Notes: generated by a model from the letters alone, not told the origin. Positions 9,658 to 18,359 are shown, numbered from the stretch's first letter. The stretch is DNA of 64,000 nucleotides from Algoriphagus sp. A40 (GCF_002002735.1 NZ_MUNY01000032.1:1-64000); one strand, 5' to 3'. Numbers and translations: made by a program.

Positions 9658-10062
9658 ATGCCCACTATAAAAAGTTCGTATTTGGGGAATTTGAGGACTC
9701 ATTCAGAGCATCTTCAATCTGGCACCAAAATCCTCACAGATGCGCCTGTGGACAATAATGGAAAGGGAGAGGCTTTTTCTCCTACCGACTTGGTGTCTAG
9801 TGCTTTGGGAAGCTGCATGGTAACTATCATGGGGATAGTGGCTGAACGGGAAGGAGTGTCTTTGGAAGGCCTCAGTTGGGAAGTGACCAAAGTTATGCAG
9901 GCTTCTCCAAGAAAAATCCAGGAAATTGTAGTGGATTTCAATTGGGAAAAACCTAGAGGAGATTCAGCTTTGATCCAAAAGCTAAAAAACGCAGCCCGAA
10001 CCTGCCCTGTCGCATTGAGTCTGGACCCAGCAATCCAACAAACGATAAATTTCAACTTCTGA
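9658..10062 (+). CDS. OsmC-family protein
   Basis: This protein of 134 aa matches the OsmC/Ohr fold. The two redox cysteines lie in SALGSCMVT (near 55) and ARTCPVALSLDP (near 115), with FSPTDLVSSALG before the first. Members reduce organic or fatty-acid hydroperoxides. It resembles the OsmC/YhfA side of the family more than true Ohr, but I cannot settle the substrate. It stands alone, 52 bases upstream of the serine dehydratase gene on the same strand. Confidence 0.85.
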   Translation: MPTIKSSYLGNLRTHSEHLQSGTKILTDAPVDNNGKGEAFSPTDLVSSALGSCMVTIMGIVAEREGVSLEGLSWEVTKVMQASPRKIQEIVVDFNWEKPRGDSALIQKLKNAARTCPVALSLDPAIQQTINFNF

Positions 10063-10114
10063 GCGGAACGATTTATCCGCTTGGTTCCTTTTACTATTAT
10101 AAACCCAAGTATTT

Positions 10115-11023
10115 ATGTGCTACCTGTTTGAAAGTTTTAAAGGCTGGAAAGACTATTGTGAAACCCAAAACATTGGCCTGGTACAATCTGTGATTGAATA
10201 TGAGGTAGAGCAGAAGAATTCTTCAGAGGAGAAAATCTGGTCTGGCCTTCAGAATGCCTACACGGTGATGAAAGAGGCTGTAAAAACCGGGTTGGAAGAT
10301 GAAATGACTTCTCGATCTGGCATGATAAACAACGGTGCCAAGAAGGTTTTCAACCATCCCTTGACAGTACTTTCTCCAGAATTCCAAAAATTGATTTCAC
10401 GGGCACTTGCTGCTAAAGAAGTGAATTCCTGCATGGGAAGAGTGGTCGCAGCACCGACAGCTGGTGCATCAGGGATTTTACCCGGCACTATGGTCACTTT
10501 GCAGGAAATTCATGGATTGGCCGAGGAGAAGATTTTGGAAGGCTTATTGGTAGGAGCAGGAATTGCCTTGATTATTGAGGAAAAAGCAAGTTTGGCAGGT
10601 GCTGTGGGAGGATGCCAAGCGGAAACCGGATCTGCAGCTGCTATGGCTGCTGGGGCAATTGTTTATTGTCTTGGAGGCACGATTGACCAAGTTTTCAATG
10701 CGGTGGCCATCACGATCCAGTGTATGCTTGGGTTGGTGTGTGATCCGGTCGCAGGATTGGTGGAAGTGCCTTGTGTGGTGAGAAATGCCAGTGCAGCGGC
10801 CATTGCTTTCAGTTCGGCTCAAATCGCATTGGCGAATGTAAATGCAGTAATTCCAGTGGACGAATGCATAGAGGCAATGGGAGAAATCGGTGCTTCGATG
10901 GAAAGCCGGTATAAGGAAACTGCTATGGGAGGCTTGGCCGCCACGTTGACAGGTCAAGAAATAGCCAAACGGGTTTTGATTCAGGACATCGAGATATTAC
11001 CGGACGAAAACTTACCCGAGTAA
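10115..11023 (+). CDS. sdaAA: L-serine dehydratase, iron-sulfur type, alpha subunit
   Basis: This enzyme of 302 aa would deaminate serine to pyruvate and ammonia through a 4Fe-4S cluster. The alpha-subunit hallmarks SCMGRVVAAPTAGASG (near 108-123), GGCQAETGSAAAMAAG and LVCDPVAGLVEVPC provide the cluster cysteines. Two-subunit enzymes also need a beta subunit (SdaAB). None is adjacent, so the partner must be elsewhere or this gene acts differently. The gene ends tail-to-tail with the next one, overlapping it by 12 bases, with no terminator between them. Confidence 0.85.
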   Translation: MCYLFESFKGWKDYCETQNIGLVQSVIEYEVEQKNSSEEKIWSGLQNAYTVMKEAVKTGLEDEMTSRSGMINNGAKKVFNHPLTVLSPEFQKLISRALAAKEVNSCMGRVVAAPTAGASGILPGTMVTLQEIHGLAEEKILEGLLVGAGIALIIEEKASLAGAVGGCQAETGSAAAMAAGAIVYCLGGTIDQVFNAVAITIQCMLGLVCDPVAGLVEVPCVVRNASAAAIAFSSAQIALANVNAVIPVDECIEAMGEIGASMESRYKETAMGGLAATLTGQEIAKRVLIQDIEILPDENLPE

Positions 11024-11470
11024 TTTGTCGAAAAATGGGATTTTGAGAATCTGGTCAATACTTAATCCGAAGACCACCGCCCAAAAAACTGCACTCCAAA
11101 GCATGTGGAAGTAGATTTTTCTTTTTTTGGTACCAAAAGAAACAAGTATTAGTGTCCCGCCGATTGGAGTGAGGAAAAGCGGACTGAAAAACGCTATACC
11201 GATTTCACCGTATTTTGCCCAAAGGCGAACTATGGATCTATTTTTTTTGGTAAATACAGGGCTTTTCTTTTTTATCCTAAGAGCCAAAATTCTTTTGAAC
11301 TGGTTTCCGAGGAGTGTAAAAATAAAAACGCTAGTCATCATTCCTGAAACTGTTACCAAAATGATTTTCCAAATGCTGTATCCGGCTGCGGAGCCTAATA
11401 CCGGTCCAGCAATGAATTTGAGCATGCTTAGTAAGTAGATTCCAAAGAAGGTAATCAATGACTCGTTCAT
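11012..11470 (-). CDS. Small integral membrane protein (unknown, putative small-molecule exporter)
   Basis: I start this at the ATG at 11470 (MNESLITFFGIYLL), giving 152 aa. A longer in-frame extension exists but overlaps the upstream reading frame and looks non-coding. Three to four hydrophobic segments are visible (about 5-30, 34-55, 85-110, 118-138), with a basic loop near 60-75. It resembles the small multi-drug export/DUF2062-like membrane proteins by general layout, but I cannot assign it. Its ATG overlaps the TGA of the antiporter remnant (ATGA), an arrangement of translational coupling. Confidence 0.65.
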   Translation of the reverse strand: MNESLITFFGIYLLSMLKFIAGPVLGSAAGYSIWKIILVTVSGMMTSVFIFTLLGNQFKRILALRIKKKSPVFTKKNRSIVRLWAKYGEIGIAFFSPLFLTPIGGTLILVSFGTKKRKIYFHMLWSAVFWAVVFGLSIDQILKIPFFDKLLG

Positions 11471-11689
11471 AGCAGGGAAATCAGATAAGCAGCATAAGTT
11501 AGAAGAAGTATCATCCCTTCCACTTTCGATATACGCATTTTTGTATTCATCAGGGGGAAAAGCAGGAAGGAAATTCCAAACATCCAAAGGTAGTCAAAGA
11601 CCAAATAAGCCTCAGAAATTTGAATAGGCTTTGTTATTACCAAATAGAAGAATCCCAAGCCTTAAAGCCAATAAAAAATAAACCATCAT
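11467..11689 (-). pseudogene. Remnant of a Na+/Ca2+-type antiporter C-terminus
   Basis: The frame ending at 11467-11469 encodes two hydrophobic stretches and MRISKVEGMILLLTYAAYL, which resembles the last two helices and the ISR-EG motif of CaCA-family calcium/sodium antiporters. Those proteins exceed 300 aa; here only about 63 residues remain. Upstream, an ATG at 11689 (MMVYFLLALR) reads toward it in another frame, and the remnant frame meets a TAA just before its first codon, so a frameshift separates them. It is squeezed between the upp stop and the next gene. An unrelated two-helix small protein is the alternative. Confidence 0.45.
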
Positions 11690-11693
11690 CAGG

Positions 11694-12335
11694 CTAAAGT
11701 TTTTCCCCGAAAGCCAAATCACCAGCATCACCTAATCCAGGGACAATGTATGATTGGGCATTGAGGGATTTATCGACTGAGCCAATCCACAATTTATAAG
11801 GGACAATAATCCGCTCTTTGAGGTATTCTATTCCCTCAGGTGAGGCAATAGCCGCTGCGATATGAATTATTTCAGGAGTACCGTGGGTCAGGATAGTTTC
11901 AATGGACCGGATAAAAGATTTCCCGGTTGCAAGCATTGGGTCTGCCAGAATCAGGGTTTTGCCTTTTATGCTTGGGCTAGCGTGATATCCCAGATTGATT
12001 TTTATCTCACCTTCCCCTTCTTCTCGAAATGCTCCTATAAAACCGCTTTCTGCTTTATCAAAGAAATTGAGAAAGCCATTGTAGAAAGGGAGTGATGCGC
12101 GGAGAACAGCAAAAATCACAGGATTGACAGAAGGAATCCTGACGGATGTTATGGCTAGCGGGGTTTGGACTTCCTTTGTTTGGTATGGAAATGATTTGGA
12201 TATTTCATAAGCCATGATTTCCCCGACCCGTTCCAGATTTTTCCGAAATCTTAATCTGTCCCCTTGGACAGAAACATCCCGGAGGTCAGCTATAAATTGA
12301 TTGCCAATTGAGTCAAATTCTGCTAAAACAAACAT
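11694..12335 (-). CDS. upp: Uracil phosphoribosyltransferase
   Basis: This salvages uracil to UMP with PRPP. At 213 aa it has the PRPP-binding loop LILADPMLATGKS near residue 130 and the C-terminal uracil-binding YIVPGLGDAGDLAFG near 195-210. The length is normal. Downstream on the same strand lie the antiporter remnant and a small membrane protein within a few bases, so the three probably share a transcript. No terminator separates them. Confidence 0.95.
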   Translation of the reverse strand: MFVLAEFDSIGNQFIADLRDVSVQGDRLRFRKNLERVGEIMAYEISKSFPYQTKEVQTPLAITSVRIPSVNPVIFAVLRASLPFYNGFLNFFDKAESGFIGAFREEGEGEIKINLGYHASPSIKGKTLILADPMLATGKSFIRSIETILTHGTPEIIHIAAAIASPEGIEYLKERIIVPYKLWIGSVDKSLNAQSYIVPGLGDAGDLAFGEKL

Positions 12336-12350
12336 ACTGTAATTATAAAG

Positions 12351-12378
12351 AAAAAGCCCGGCTGTTTAAAACCGGGCT
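12351..12378 (-). terminator. Terminator of first OmpA-family gene
   Basis: AGCCCGG pairs with CCGGGCT around a short loop. In the minus-strand transcript the stem is followed by a T run (complement of the A tract at 12351-12355). Confidence 0.85.
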
Positions 12379-12390
12379 AGATAATAGGCG

Positions 12391-13686
12391 CTATTTGATT
12401 TCAAAGCTCGTTCTCCTCGCAAGTTGGCGTGCATCGGCTGAAGATTTATCCACGCTGGTGTCCTCTCCGTAACCTTTGTAGGATATCCTGGAAGGTTCAA
12501 TTCCTGCTTCAATCAGAAGTTCATAGACGGCTTTTGCTCTCTTTTCAGAGAGTTGGATATTATAATCTTCACCTCCCAGTTCATCAGCATATCCTTTTAC
12601 TTCGAGTTTTAGTCCAGGGTTTTTCTGTAGGAAATTTGAAACATAAGAAGCTGCTGAAATTGAATAGGCCAAAGGCTTGGAACTGTCAAAACCAAAATAA
12701 ACATTGACATAGCCTTCATCAATTGCCTTGCGAAGGAAATCTGCCTGGTCTCTGATTTCCTCAATTGGACAGCCCCCAGTCGAGCTTGGACCTGGAAAAA
12801 AAGGACACTTATCCAAGTGATCTGGGGTGCCGTCTTTGTCAGAATCTAGCGTGATTCCGCTAAAATTGACTCTCGCACCGACTTGAGTATTTGGTTCTTT
12901 GTCGAGGTAATCAGCCACACTATCGCCATCCGAATCTTTCAACATGTCTTTAATTCCATTGATTGACTCCGCCAATTCTGTTTTTGTGGCATACTTGTCA
13001 GCAGCAATGTACCAGTCGGCATGTTGTTCGGCTTTTCCGAGATAAAAATTCAACCCTAAAGTACCGGTCCACCAAGTTCCGGTGGCGTGGACGTAGGGGT
13101 TTGCTGGAGGATCAGGTTGGACAAGGGCATTGAATGCATTGCCGTCAAATGTATAAGTCTGTCTGCCATTCACATTAACAGTAATGTCACCGGATATAGC
13201 AATCCTTTTACTAAGACTGTATAGTGTTGTGAGTCCTGAGGTTATTATGTAATAAAAATCCGGCTCAACGTAGCTGTAAATGGCTGGATCCTGGAACTTC
13301 ATTTTTCCTCCTCCTGCTCCTAGATGACCAAGGAGAGTAAAATTTCTGGAGAAAGATTCAAAATTTAGCATTCGGCCAAAGTTAGCAACACCTTGGGCTG
13401 TAACATTAAGATAGTTGGTTCTAAATTCAGGGCTTTCCCCATTTACTTCTGAAAATTTTCCGAACCCCAAATTTCCCTTGAATCCGAAATATTCATTAAA
13501 CATATATCGAGCGCCAAAATCGGCATGTCCTAAATTCAGGGTGGGTGAAAGGTAACCAGGAGTCAATGGTCCCATTGATTTATTAAATCCGCCATTGACT
13601 TCGAGGGACCATTTGTTAAACTCTTTTTGGGCATAGGTACTGTATCCTGCGCCAAGTAGGAGCAAGAGGAAAGCGTATTTTTTCAT
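12391..13686 (-). CDS. OmpA-family outer-membrane protein with calcium-binding repeats
   Basis: I start at the ATG at 13686 (MKKYAFLLLLLGAG), because it begins a clean signal peptide; the longer frame runs into the promoter. The mature protein (431 aa before cleavage) has an N-terminal barrel-like domain to about 220, thrombospondin type 3-like aspartate repeats (DSDGDSVADYLDKEPNT, DSDKDGTPDHLDKCPF) near 245-300, and a C-terminal OmpA domain (NVYFGFDSS, LKVKGYADELGGEDYN, RISYKGYGE) that should bind peptidoglycan. It anchors the outer membrane to the wall. The downstream 420-aa gene is a close tandem paralogue. Confidence 0.9.
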   Translation of the reverse strand: MKKYAFLLLLLGAGYSTYAQKEFNKWSLEVNGGFNKSMGPLTPGYLSPTLNLGHADFGARYMFNEYFGFKGNLGFGKFSEVNGESPEFRTNYLNVTAQGVANFGRMLNFESFSRNFTLLGHLGAGGGKMKFQDPAIYSYVEPDFYYIITSGLTTLYSLSKRIAISGDITVNVNGRQTYTFDGNAFNALVQPDPPANPYVHATGTWWTGTLGLNFYLGKAEQHADWYIAADKYATKTELAESINGIKDMLKDSDGDSVADYLDKEPNTQVGARVNFSGITLDSDKDGTPDHLDKCPFFPGPSSTGGCPIEEIRDQADFLRKAIDEGYVNVYFGFDSSKPLAYSISAASYVSNFLQKNPGLKLEVKGYADELGGEDYNIQLSEKRAKAVYELLIEAGIEPSRISYKGYGEDTSVDKSSADARQLARRTSFEIK

Positions 13687-13720
13687 TGAGGAATAGTTGG
13701 GTGAAAATGGGATGATTTGC

Positions 13721-13728
13721 CAAAAGTA
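13721..13728 (-). promoter_or_regulatory. -7 box candidate for first OmpA gene
   Basis: TACTTTTG on the minus strand matches TAnnTTTG and lies about 35 bases before the chosen start at 13686. It therefore supports that start over the longer frame. Confidence 0.4.
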
Positions 13729-13758
13729 TAAATTATGCACCTATTTCCCAGTCTAGTC

Positions 13759-13791
13759 AAAAAAAAAGCCCGATCAATCGATCGGGCTTTT
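13759..13791 (-). terminator. Terminator between the two OmpA genes
   Basis: A 12-bp stem (AAAAGCCCGATC / GATCGGGCTTTT) with a four-base loop is followed by a T run on the minus strand. It ends the second OmpA gene before the first begins, so the two are separate transcription units. Confidence 0.92.
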
Positions 13792-13809
13792 GTATTAGTT
13801 TGATTATTC

Positions 13810-15072
13810 TTATTTGATTTCGAAGCTTGCTCTTCTTGCCATTTGACGGGCGTCAGCAGAAGCTTTGTCTACAGAAGTATCTTCACCATATCCTTTGAAG
13901 GTAAGTCTAGAAGCATCTACTCCAGAAGCAACCAACAAGTCATAAACTGCTTTTGCTCTGGATTCAGATAATTTCATATTGTAATCTTCAGGACCCAATT
14001 CGTCAGCAAAACCTTTTATTTCAACCTTAACACCTGGGTTTTTCTTCATGAAATTCGCTACATATTGAGCGGAGCTTACTGAATATCCAAGTGGCTTATC
14101 ACTGTCGAAAGCGTAGTAGACGTTTACATAGCCATCGTTAATTGCCTTTTTCAGATAATCAACCTCATCAACAACAACTGTTGTAGGACAGCCGCTTGTA
14201 GAAGATGGACCTGGCTGGAATGGACACTTGTCCACGTGGTCAGGAGTTCCGTCACCGTCAGAATCAAGGGTAACACCTGCTGAATTTACTCTAGCTCCAA
14301 CTGGAGTGTTTGGTTCTTTATCCAGATAATCTGGAACACCATCACCGTCAGAGTCTTTCAGCATATCTTTTATTCCATTGATTTGAGACGCAAGTTCTTC
14401 TTTGGTAGCGTACTTGTCAGCGGCGATATACCAATCAGCATGCTGCTCAGCTTTACCCAAGTAGAAGTTCAATCCGATAGTTCCAGTCCACCAAGTGCCG
14501 TTTGCACCGTATGGATAAGTTTCTGAAGAACCACCATCAAAAGAAACAGACTGACGACCATTAAGAATAGTGGAAATGTCGGCAACCAAGGCTACCTTGT
14601 TTCCCAATTTTACCTGTGGGGTAATTCCAAAGATGAAATTGTAAACATTGTCATCGAAATCGCTGAAAGTATTTTCTTCAGGATTTACCAACCCAAAACC
14701 AGCGCCACCGTGAAGTAGCAAACCTAATGTTCTGGTGAAAGATTCGAAATTCATCATGCGGCCGATATTGGCAACACCTTGAAGATCAAATCGGTTGTAC
14801 TTGGTTTCAAATGATGGGCCTTCCCCATCTACAGATTTGAAAGTTCCGAGACCATAGTCCAATTTCAGACCGAATTTTTCATTGGCCATGTATCGAACGC
14901 CAAAATCCACATGGCCAAGATTCAAGGTTGGAGAAAGAAAACCGGTAGTTAAAGGAGCCATCGGTTTATTGAAGCCACCAGTAGCCTCAATGGACCACTT
15001 GTTAAATTCCTGAGCATTAGCAGTTAAAGCTAAAGCGCCAGCCATAAGGGATGAGAGTATAAATTTTTTCAT
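13810..15072 (-). CDS. OmpA-family outer-membrane protein, tandem paralogue
   Basis: This protein of 420 aa has the same architecture as its neighbour: signal peptide (MKKFILSSLMAGALALTANA), N-terminal barrel to about 215, aspartate-rich repeats (DSDGDGVPDYLDKEPNT, DSDGDGTPDHVDKCPF) and an OmpA domain (NVYYAFDSDKP, VEIKGFADELGPEDYN). The two share long identical stretches such as GLNFYLGKAEQHADWYIAADKYATK, written here only as its ends GLNFYLGK and DKYATK. The gene has a good promoter (15120-15149). It is probably the more highly expressed copy. Confidence 0.92.
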   Translation of the reverse strand: MKKFILSSLMAGALALTANAQEFNKWSIEATGGFNKPMAPLTTGFLSPTLNLGHVDFGVRYMANEKFGLKLDYGLGTFKSVDGEGPSFETKYNRFDLQGVANIGRMMNFESFTRTLGLLLHGGAGFGLVNPEENTFSDFDDNVYNFIFGITPQVKLGNKVALVADISTILNGRQSVSFDGGSSETYPYGANGTWWTGTIGLNFYLGKAEQHADWYIAADKYATKEELASQINGIKDMLKDSDGDGVPDYLDKEPNTPVGARVNSAGVTLDSDGDGTPDHVDKCPFQPGPSSTSGCPTTVVVDEVDYLKKAINDGYVNVYYAFDSDKPLGYSVSSAQYVANFMKKNPGVKVEIKGFADELGPEDYNMKLSESRAKAVYDLLVASGVDASRLTFKGYGEDTSVDKASADARQMARRASFEIK

Positions 15073-15119
15073 GACAAAAAATTTTTGTTCAAATTTTAAG
15101 TGATTGATAGATGTGATTA

Positions 15120-15149
15120 CAAATTTATAAACTTTTAATTTACTGCAAA
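15120..15149 (-). promoter_or_regulatory. Promoter of second OmpA gene
   Basis: On the minus strand there is TTTG (15146-15149), 18 bases, then TAAATTTG (15120-15127). Both elements fit the Bacteroidota consensus, about 50 bases before the start codon. Confidence 0.6.
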
Positions 15150-15245
15150 TCTAGACGATTTATTTAAATCCCAATCTTAGGATTAAAATTTATCCCGACT
15201 TTTTAAATTTTAGACAAGATATTTAATAACACAATCAATGCCAAA

Positions 15246-16154
15246 ATGAAATTTTTGTTTGAATTATTGTCTAAACATAGTGTTTCTGGGGATGAATCCG
15301 AAATTTCACGATTTATTCATGATTATGTTCAGAAACGGGCTCCGACCTGGAAAGTTCAGCCTCAAATATATTTTGGAGATGATTTTCATGATTGTCTTCT
15401 TTTAAAGTTTGGAGTGCCCAGAACGGGTGTTTTTGCCCATATTGATACAATTGGGTTTATGGCGAGATATCAAAATCAACTAATTCCGGTGGGAGGGCCT
15501 GAGATTTCTGAAGGGATTCGGTTGGTTGGAAAGGATACAAAGGGGGAGATTTTGTGCAGACTTTTGGGTGATGATGAAGCATGTTTCCATGATTTTCCTC
15601 GAGCCATTGAACGTGGAACCCGGCTTTCCTTTGAACAAAATATCAGAATAGATGAAGAGTTTATTCAAGCCGCTTACTTAGATAATCGCTTGGGGGTTTA
15701 TAATGCTTTAAAACAATGTGAAACCCTTGAAAATGGGTGGGTTATATTTTCAACCTACGAAGAACACGGAGGTGGGAGTATACCATTTTTACTTAAGTTT
15801 ATTCAAGAAACAGCACCAATAAAGCAGGCCTTAATTTCTGATATAACATGGATTACAGAAGGTGTTGAATACCATAAAGGAGTGGTAATTTCTATAAGAG
15901 ATAAATTCATTCCTAGGAAGACTTTTTTAAACAATTTGATAGGAATTGCTGAAAAAAGCGGAATTCCTTTCCAGTTGGAAGTCGAAGCATTTGGGGGAAG
16001 TGATGGACGGGAGGTCCATTTTTCTCCCTATCCAATTGATTGGTGTTTTATAGGTGCCGCAGAAGATTTCGTTCATACTCCTGATGAAAAAGTCTCCCTT
16101 TTGGATTTAGATTCAATGATCAAGATGTATCGATTCCTGTTGGAGAACCTTTAA
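15246..16154 (+). CDS. M42-like metallo-aminopeptidase
   Basis: This protein of 302 aa carries metal-binding signatures of the M20/M42/M28 clan: GVFAHIDTIGF (His-x-Asp) near 63, AAYLDNRLGVYNA (bridging Asp) near 142, FSTYEEHGGG (Glu pair) near 177, ISDITW (Asp) near 200 and DFVHTPDE (His) near 278. FGGSDGREVHF near 250 matches the substrate-pocket glycine region of M42 enzymes. It is cytosolic, with no signal peptide. It starts a probable operon with hpt and adk. Substrate specificity cannot be read. Confidence 0.8.
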   Translation: MKFLFELLSKHSVSGDESEISRFIHDYVQKRAPTWKVQPQIYFGDDFHDCLLLKFGVPRTGVFAHIDTIGFMARYQNQLIPVGGPEISEGIRLVGKDTKGEILCRLLGDDEACFHDFPRAIERGTRLSFEQNIRIDEEFIQAAYLDNRLGVYNALKQCETLENGWVIFSTYEEHGGGSIPFLLKFIQETAPIKQALISDITWITEGVEYHKGVVISIRDKFIPRKTFLNNLIGIAEKSGIPFQLEVEAFGGSDGREVHFSPYPIDWCFIGAAEDFVHTPDEKVSLLDLDSMIKMYRFLLENL

Positions 16155-16163
16155 TTTGAGGAT

Positions 16164-16703
16164 ATGAAAAAATTGAGAATACGGGATCTAAACTTTGAAT
16201 TGTTTATTTCAGAAGGAAAAATCAAGGAAAGGATTGCCCAAATTGCGAAAGAAATCACGCTGAAATTCCAAGGACAAGATCTTGTTTTACTTGGGATATT
16301 AAATGGGTCTTTCATTGTAATGGCAGATTTGGCCAGGGAAATTGACCTTTCGGTAAGCTGCGAATTTTTGAAGATTTCTTCGTATTCCGGTACTGACAGT
16401 ACTGGTGAAGTAAAGTCACTGATTGGACTTTCTGCTGACCTGGAAGGAAAAAATGTCCTCATTGTGGAAGATATTGTTGATACTGGAATTAGCATGAATT
16501 ACCTCCTTTCCGAGCTTTCAAGGCACAATCCAAGGTGTCTTCAGATTGCTACTTTGCTTTTTAAGAAGCAGGCTTTTAGGTTTAATTACGGTTTGGATTA
16601 TGTGGGTTTTGAAATTCCCAATAAATTTGTCGTTGGCTACGGCTTGGATTACGATGGCTTAGGAAGGAATCTTCCTGATCTGTATCAACTCAGTACAACT
16701 TAA
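16164..16703 (+). CDS. hpt: Hypoxanthine phosphoribosyltransferase
   Basis: This is a purine salvage enzyme of 179 aa that makes IMP (and probably GMP) from the base and PRPP. The PRPP loop is VLIVEDIVDTGISMNYL near residues 97-113, and the C-terminal DYVGFEIPNKFVVGYGLDY contains the base-recognition and metal-binding aspartate region. It begins nine bases after the peptidase stop and is followed 15 bases later by adk, so salvage and nucleotide phosphorylation genes are probably co-expressed. Confidence 0.93.
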   Translation: MKKLRIRDLNFELFISEGKIKERIAQIAKEITLKFQGQDLVLLGILNGSFIVMADLAREIDLSVSCEFLKISSYSGTDSTGEVKSLIGLSADLEGKNVLIVEDIVDTGISMNYLLSELSRHNPRCLQIATLLFKKQAFRFNYGLDYVGFEIPNKFVVGYGLDYDGLGRNLPDLYQLSTT

Positions 16704-16718
16704 AAAACGACTTCTGGA

Positions 16719-17291
16719 ATGCTGAATATAGTGTTATTTGGTCCTCCGGGTGCGGGTAAAGGCACCCAAAGTGAAAGGCTTATTCAAAAATACGGACTCA
16801 CTCACCTTTCGACAGGGGATCTTTTCAGAAAACACTTGGGAGAGGGAACCGATCTGGGAAAACTTGCCCGAACATACATGGACAAGGGGCATTTGGTGCC
16901 TGATCAGGTAGTGATCAGTATGGTTGAGGATAAAATCAACAGCACCAAGGAAAGCAAGGGCTTTATTTTTGATGGATTTCCTAGAACTACAGCGCAGGCG
17001 GAAGCCTTGGATACAATGCTTGGAAATAACCAAATGAAAATTTCAGGAATGATCGCCTTGGATGTCCCAAAGGAAGTTCTAAAAGAAAGAATCAAAGAAA
17101 GAGGAAAAACCTCCAATCGTGTCGATGATCAGGATGAAGAAAAAATTAATACCCGGATCAAAGTGTACCTTGATGAGACTTTGCCAGTAGCCAAATACTA
17201 CGAAAATCAGGGTAAATTCAAACATGTCAATGGTGTAGGAGAGATCGAAGAGATTTTTCAGGAGATATCGGAAGTGATTGATAGCTACTGA
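16719..17291 (+). CDS. adk: Adenylate kinase (short form)
   Basis: This catalyses ATP + AMP = 2 ADP. The P-loop is GPPGAGKGTQSERL at about 7-20, the AMP site is HLSTGDLFR near 31, and GFIFDGFPRTTAQAEAL lies near 82. At 190 aa it is the short type. The LID is a small loop around KERGKTSNRVDDQ without a zinc-binding four-cysteine motif. It is the last gene before the hairpin at 17328. Confidence 0.96.
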   Translation: MLNIVLFGPPGAGKGTQSERLIQKYGLTHLSTGDLFRKHLGEGTDLGKLARTYMDKGHLVPDQVVISMVEDKINSTKESKGFIFDGFPRTTAQAEALDTMLGNNQMKISGMIALDVPKEVLKERIKERGKTSNRVDDQDEEKINTRIKVYLDETLPVAKYYENQGKFKHVNGVGEIEEIFQEISEVIDSY

Positions 17292-17306
17292 TTCAGCACA
17301 AATACC

Positions 17307-17314
17307 TAATTTTG
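17307..17314 (+). promoter_or_regulatory. -7 box candidate for obgE
   Basis: TAATTTTG fits TAnnTTTG, 53 bases before obgE. A transcript from here would start only a few bases before the hairpin at 17328. Confidence 0.35.
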
Positions 17315-17327
17315 CAAACCAAGACTT

Positions 17328-17358
17328 GGCTAAGCTTTCGGGCTTAGCCTTTTTCTTT
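17328..17358 (+). terminator. Terminator-like hairpin between adk and obgE
   Basis: GGCTAAGC (17328-17335) and GCTTAGCC (17342-17349) form an 8-bp stem followed by TTTTTCTTT. It ends the peptidase-hpt-adk unit, but it also lies in the likely obgE leader, eight bases before the ATG. Confidence 0.75.
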
Positions 17359-17366
17359 CATAAAAA

Positions 17367-18359
17367 ATGGCAGATTCCAACTTCATTGATTACGTAAAAT
17401 TCTGTTCTCGATCCGGTGCCGGTGGAGCAGGTTCTGTTCACTTTAGACGTGAAAAGCATGTTCCAAAAGGTGGTCCTGATGGTGGCGATGGAGGTCGTGG
17501 AGGGCATATAATCCTGCGGGGGAATTCCCAACACTGGACACTTTTACACCTAAAGTATAAAAAACACGTCATCGCAGACTCAGGAAAAGGCGGCGAAGGC
17601 GGTAGAAGAACCGGTGCTGACGGAAAGGATATAATTCTCGATGTCCCTCTCGGTACAGTAGCCAAAGATGCCGAAACCGGTGAAAAGCGTTTTGAGATCA
17701 CGGAAGACGGCCAGGAAGTTATTTTGACTTCAGGTGGTAGAGGAGGCCAAGGCAATGACCATTTTAAGACTGCAACCAATCAGGCACCTCATTTTGCCCA
17801 ACCTGGGGAGTCTGGAATCGAAGAATGGATTATTCTGGAATTGAAGCTTTTGGCAGATGTCGGATTGGTCGGTTTTCCAAATGCCGGAAAGTCAACTTTA
17901 CTTTCTTCGATTTCTGCAGCAAGACCAGAGATCGGCGATTATCCATTTACAACACTTGTACCAAATCTAGGCGTAGTAGATTATCGTGGCGATAAATCAT
18001 TCGTAATGGCTGATATTCCCGGAATCATCGAGGGGGCAGCTGAAGGTAAAGGGCTGGGGATTCGCTTTTTAAGACATATTGAGCGAAACTCTATTTTGCT
18101 TTTCTTGATCCCGGCGGATGCGCCAAATATTCAAGACCAATATCGGATTTTGCTCGGAGAGCTGGAGAAATATAACCCTGAATTATTGGATAAAAAACGG
18201 CTGTTGGCCATTTCCAAGTCAGATATGCTAGATGCTGATTTGATGAAAGAAATGGAACAAGAGGTTCCCAAGGACCTACCGTATGTCTTTATTTCTTCTG
18301 TGAGCCAGTACAACTTGGATAAGCTCAAGGACCTTATCTGGCAGGCGATTCACGCTTGA
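17367..18359 (+). CDS. obgE: Obg-family GTPase
   Basis: This is a ribosome-associated GTPase involved in 50S maturation and stress signalling. The glycine-rich Obg fold ([15 protein letters not shown] near 35-50 and further GG-rich turns) occupies residues 1-158. The G domain follows with [14 protein letters not shown] near 166, the switch region [16 protein letters not shown] near 213 and the base-binding SKSD near 282. At 330 aa it lacks the extra C-terminal OCT domain of some Firmicute Obg proteins, as is usual outside that group. Confidence 0.95.
   Translation: MADSNFIDYVKFCSRSGAGGAGSVHFRREKHVPKGGPDGGDGGRGGHIILRGNSQHWTLLHLKYKKHVIADSGKGGEGGRRTGADGKDIILDVPLGTVAKDAETGEKRFEITEDGQEVILTSGGRGGQGNDHFKTATNQAPHFAQPGESGIEEWIILELKLLADVGLVGFPNAGKSTLLSSISAARPEIGDYPFTTLVPNLGVVDYRGDKSFVMADIPGIIEGAAEGKGLGIRFLRHIERNSILLFLIPADAPNIQDQYRILLGELEKYNPELLDKKRLLAISKSDMLDADLMKEMEQEVPKDLPYVFISSVSQYNLDKLKDLIWQAIHA

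Noticed and set aside
12391..13740. Longer OmpA reading frame beginning at 13740
   Set aside because: The first 18 residues overlap a promoter-like box and precede a perfect signal peptide start at 13686.
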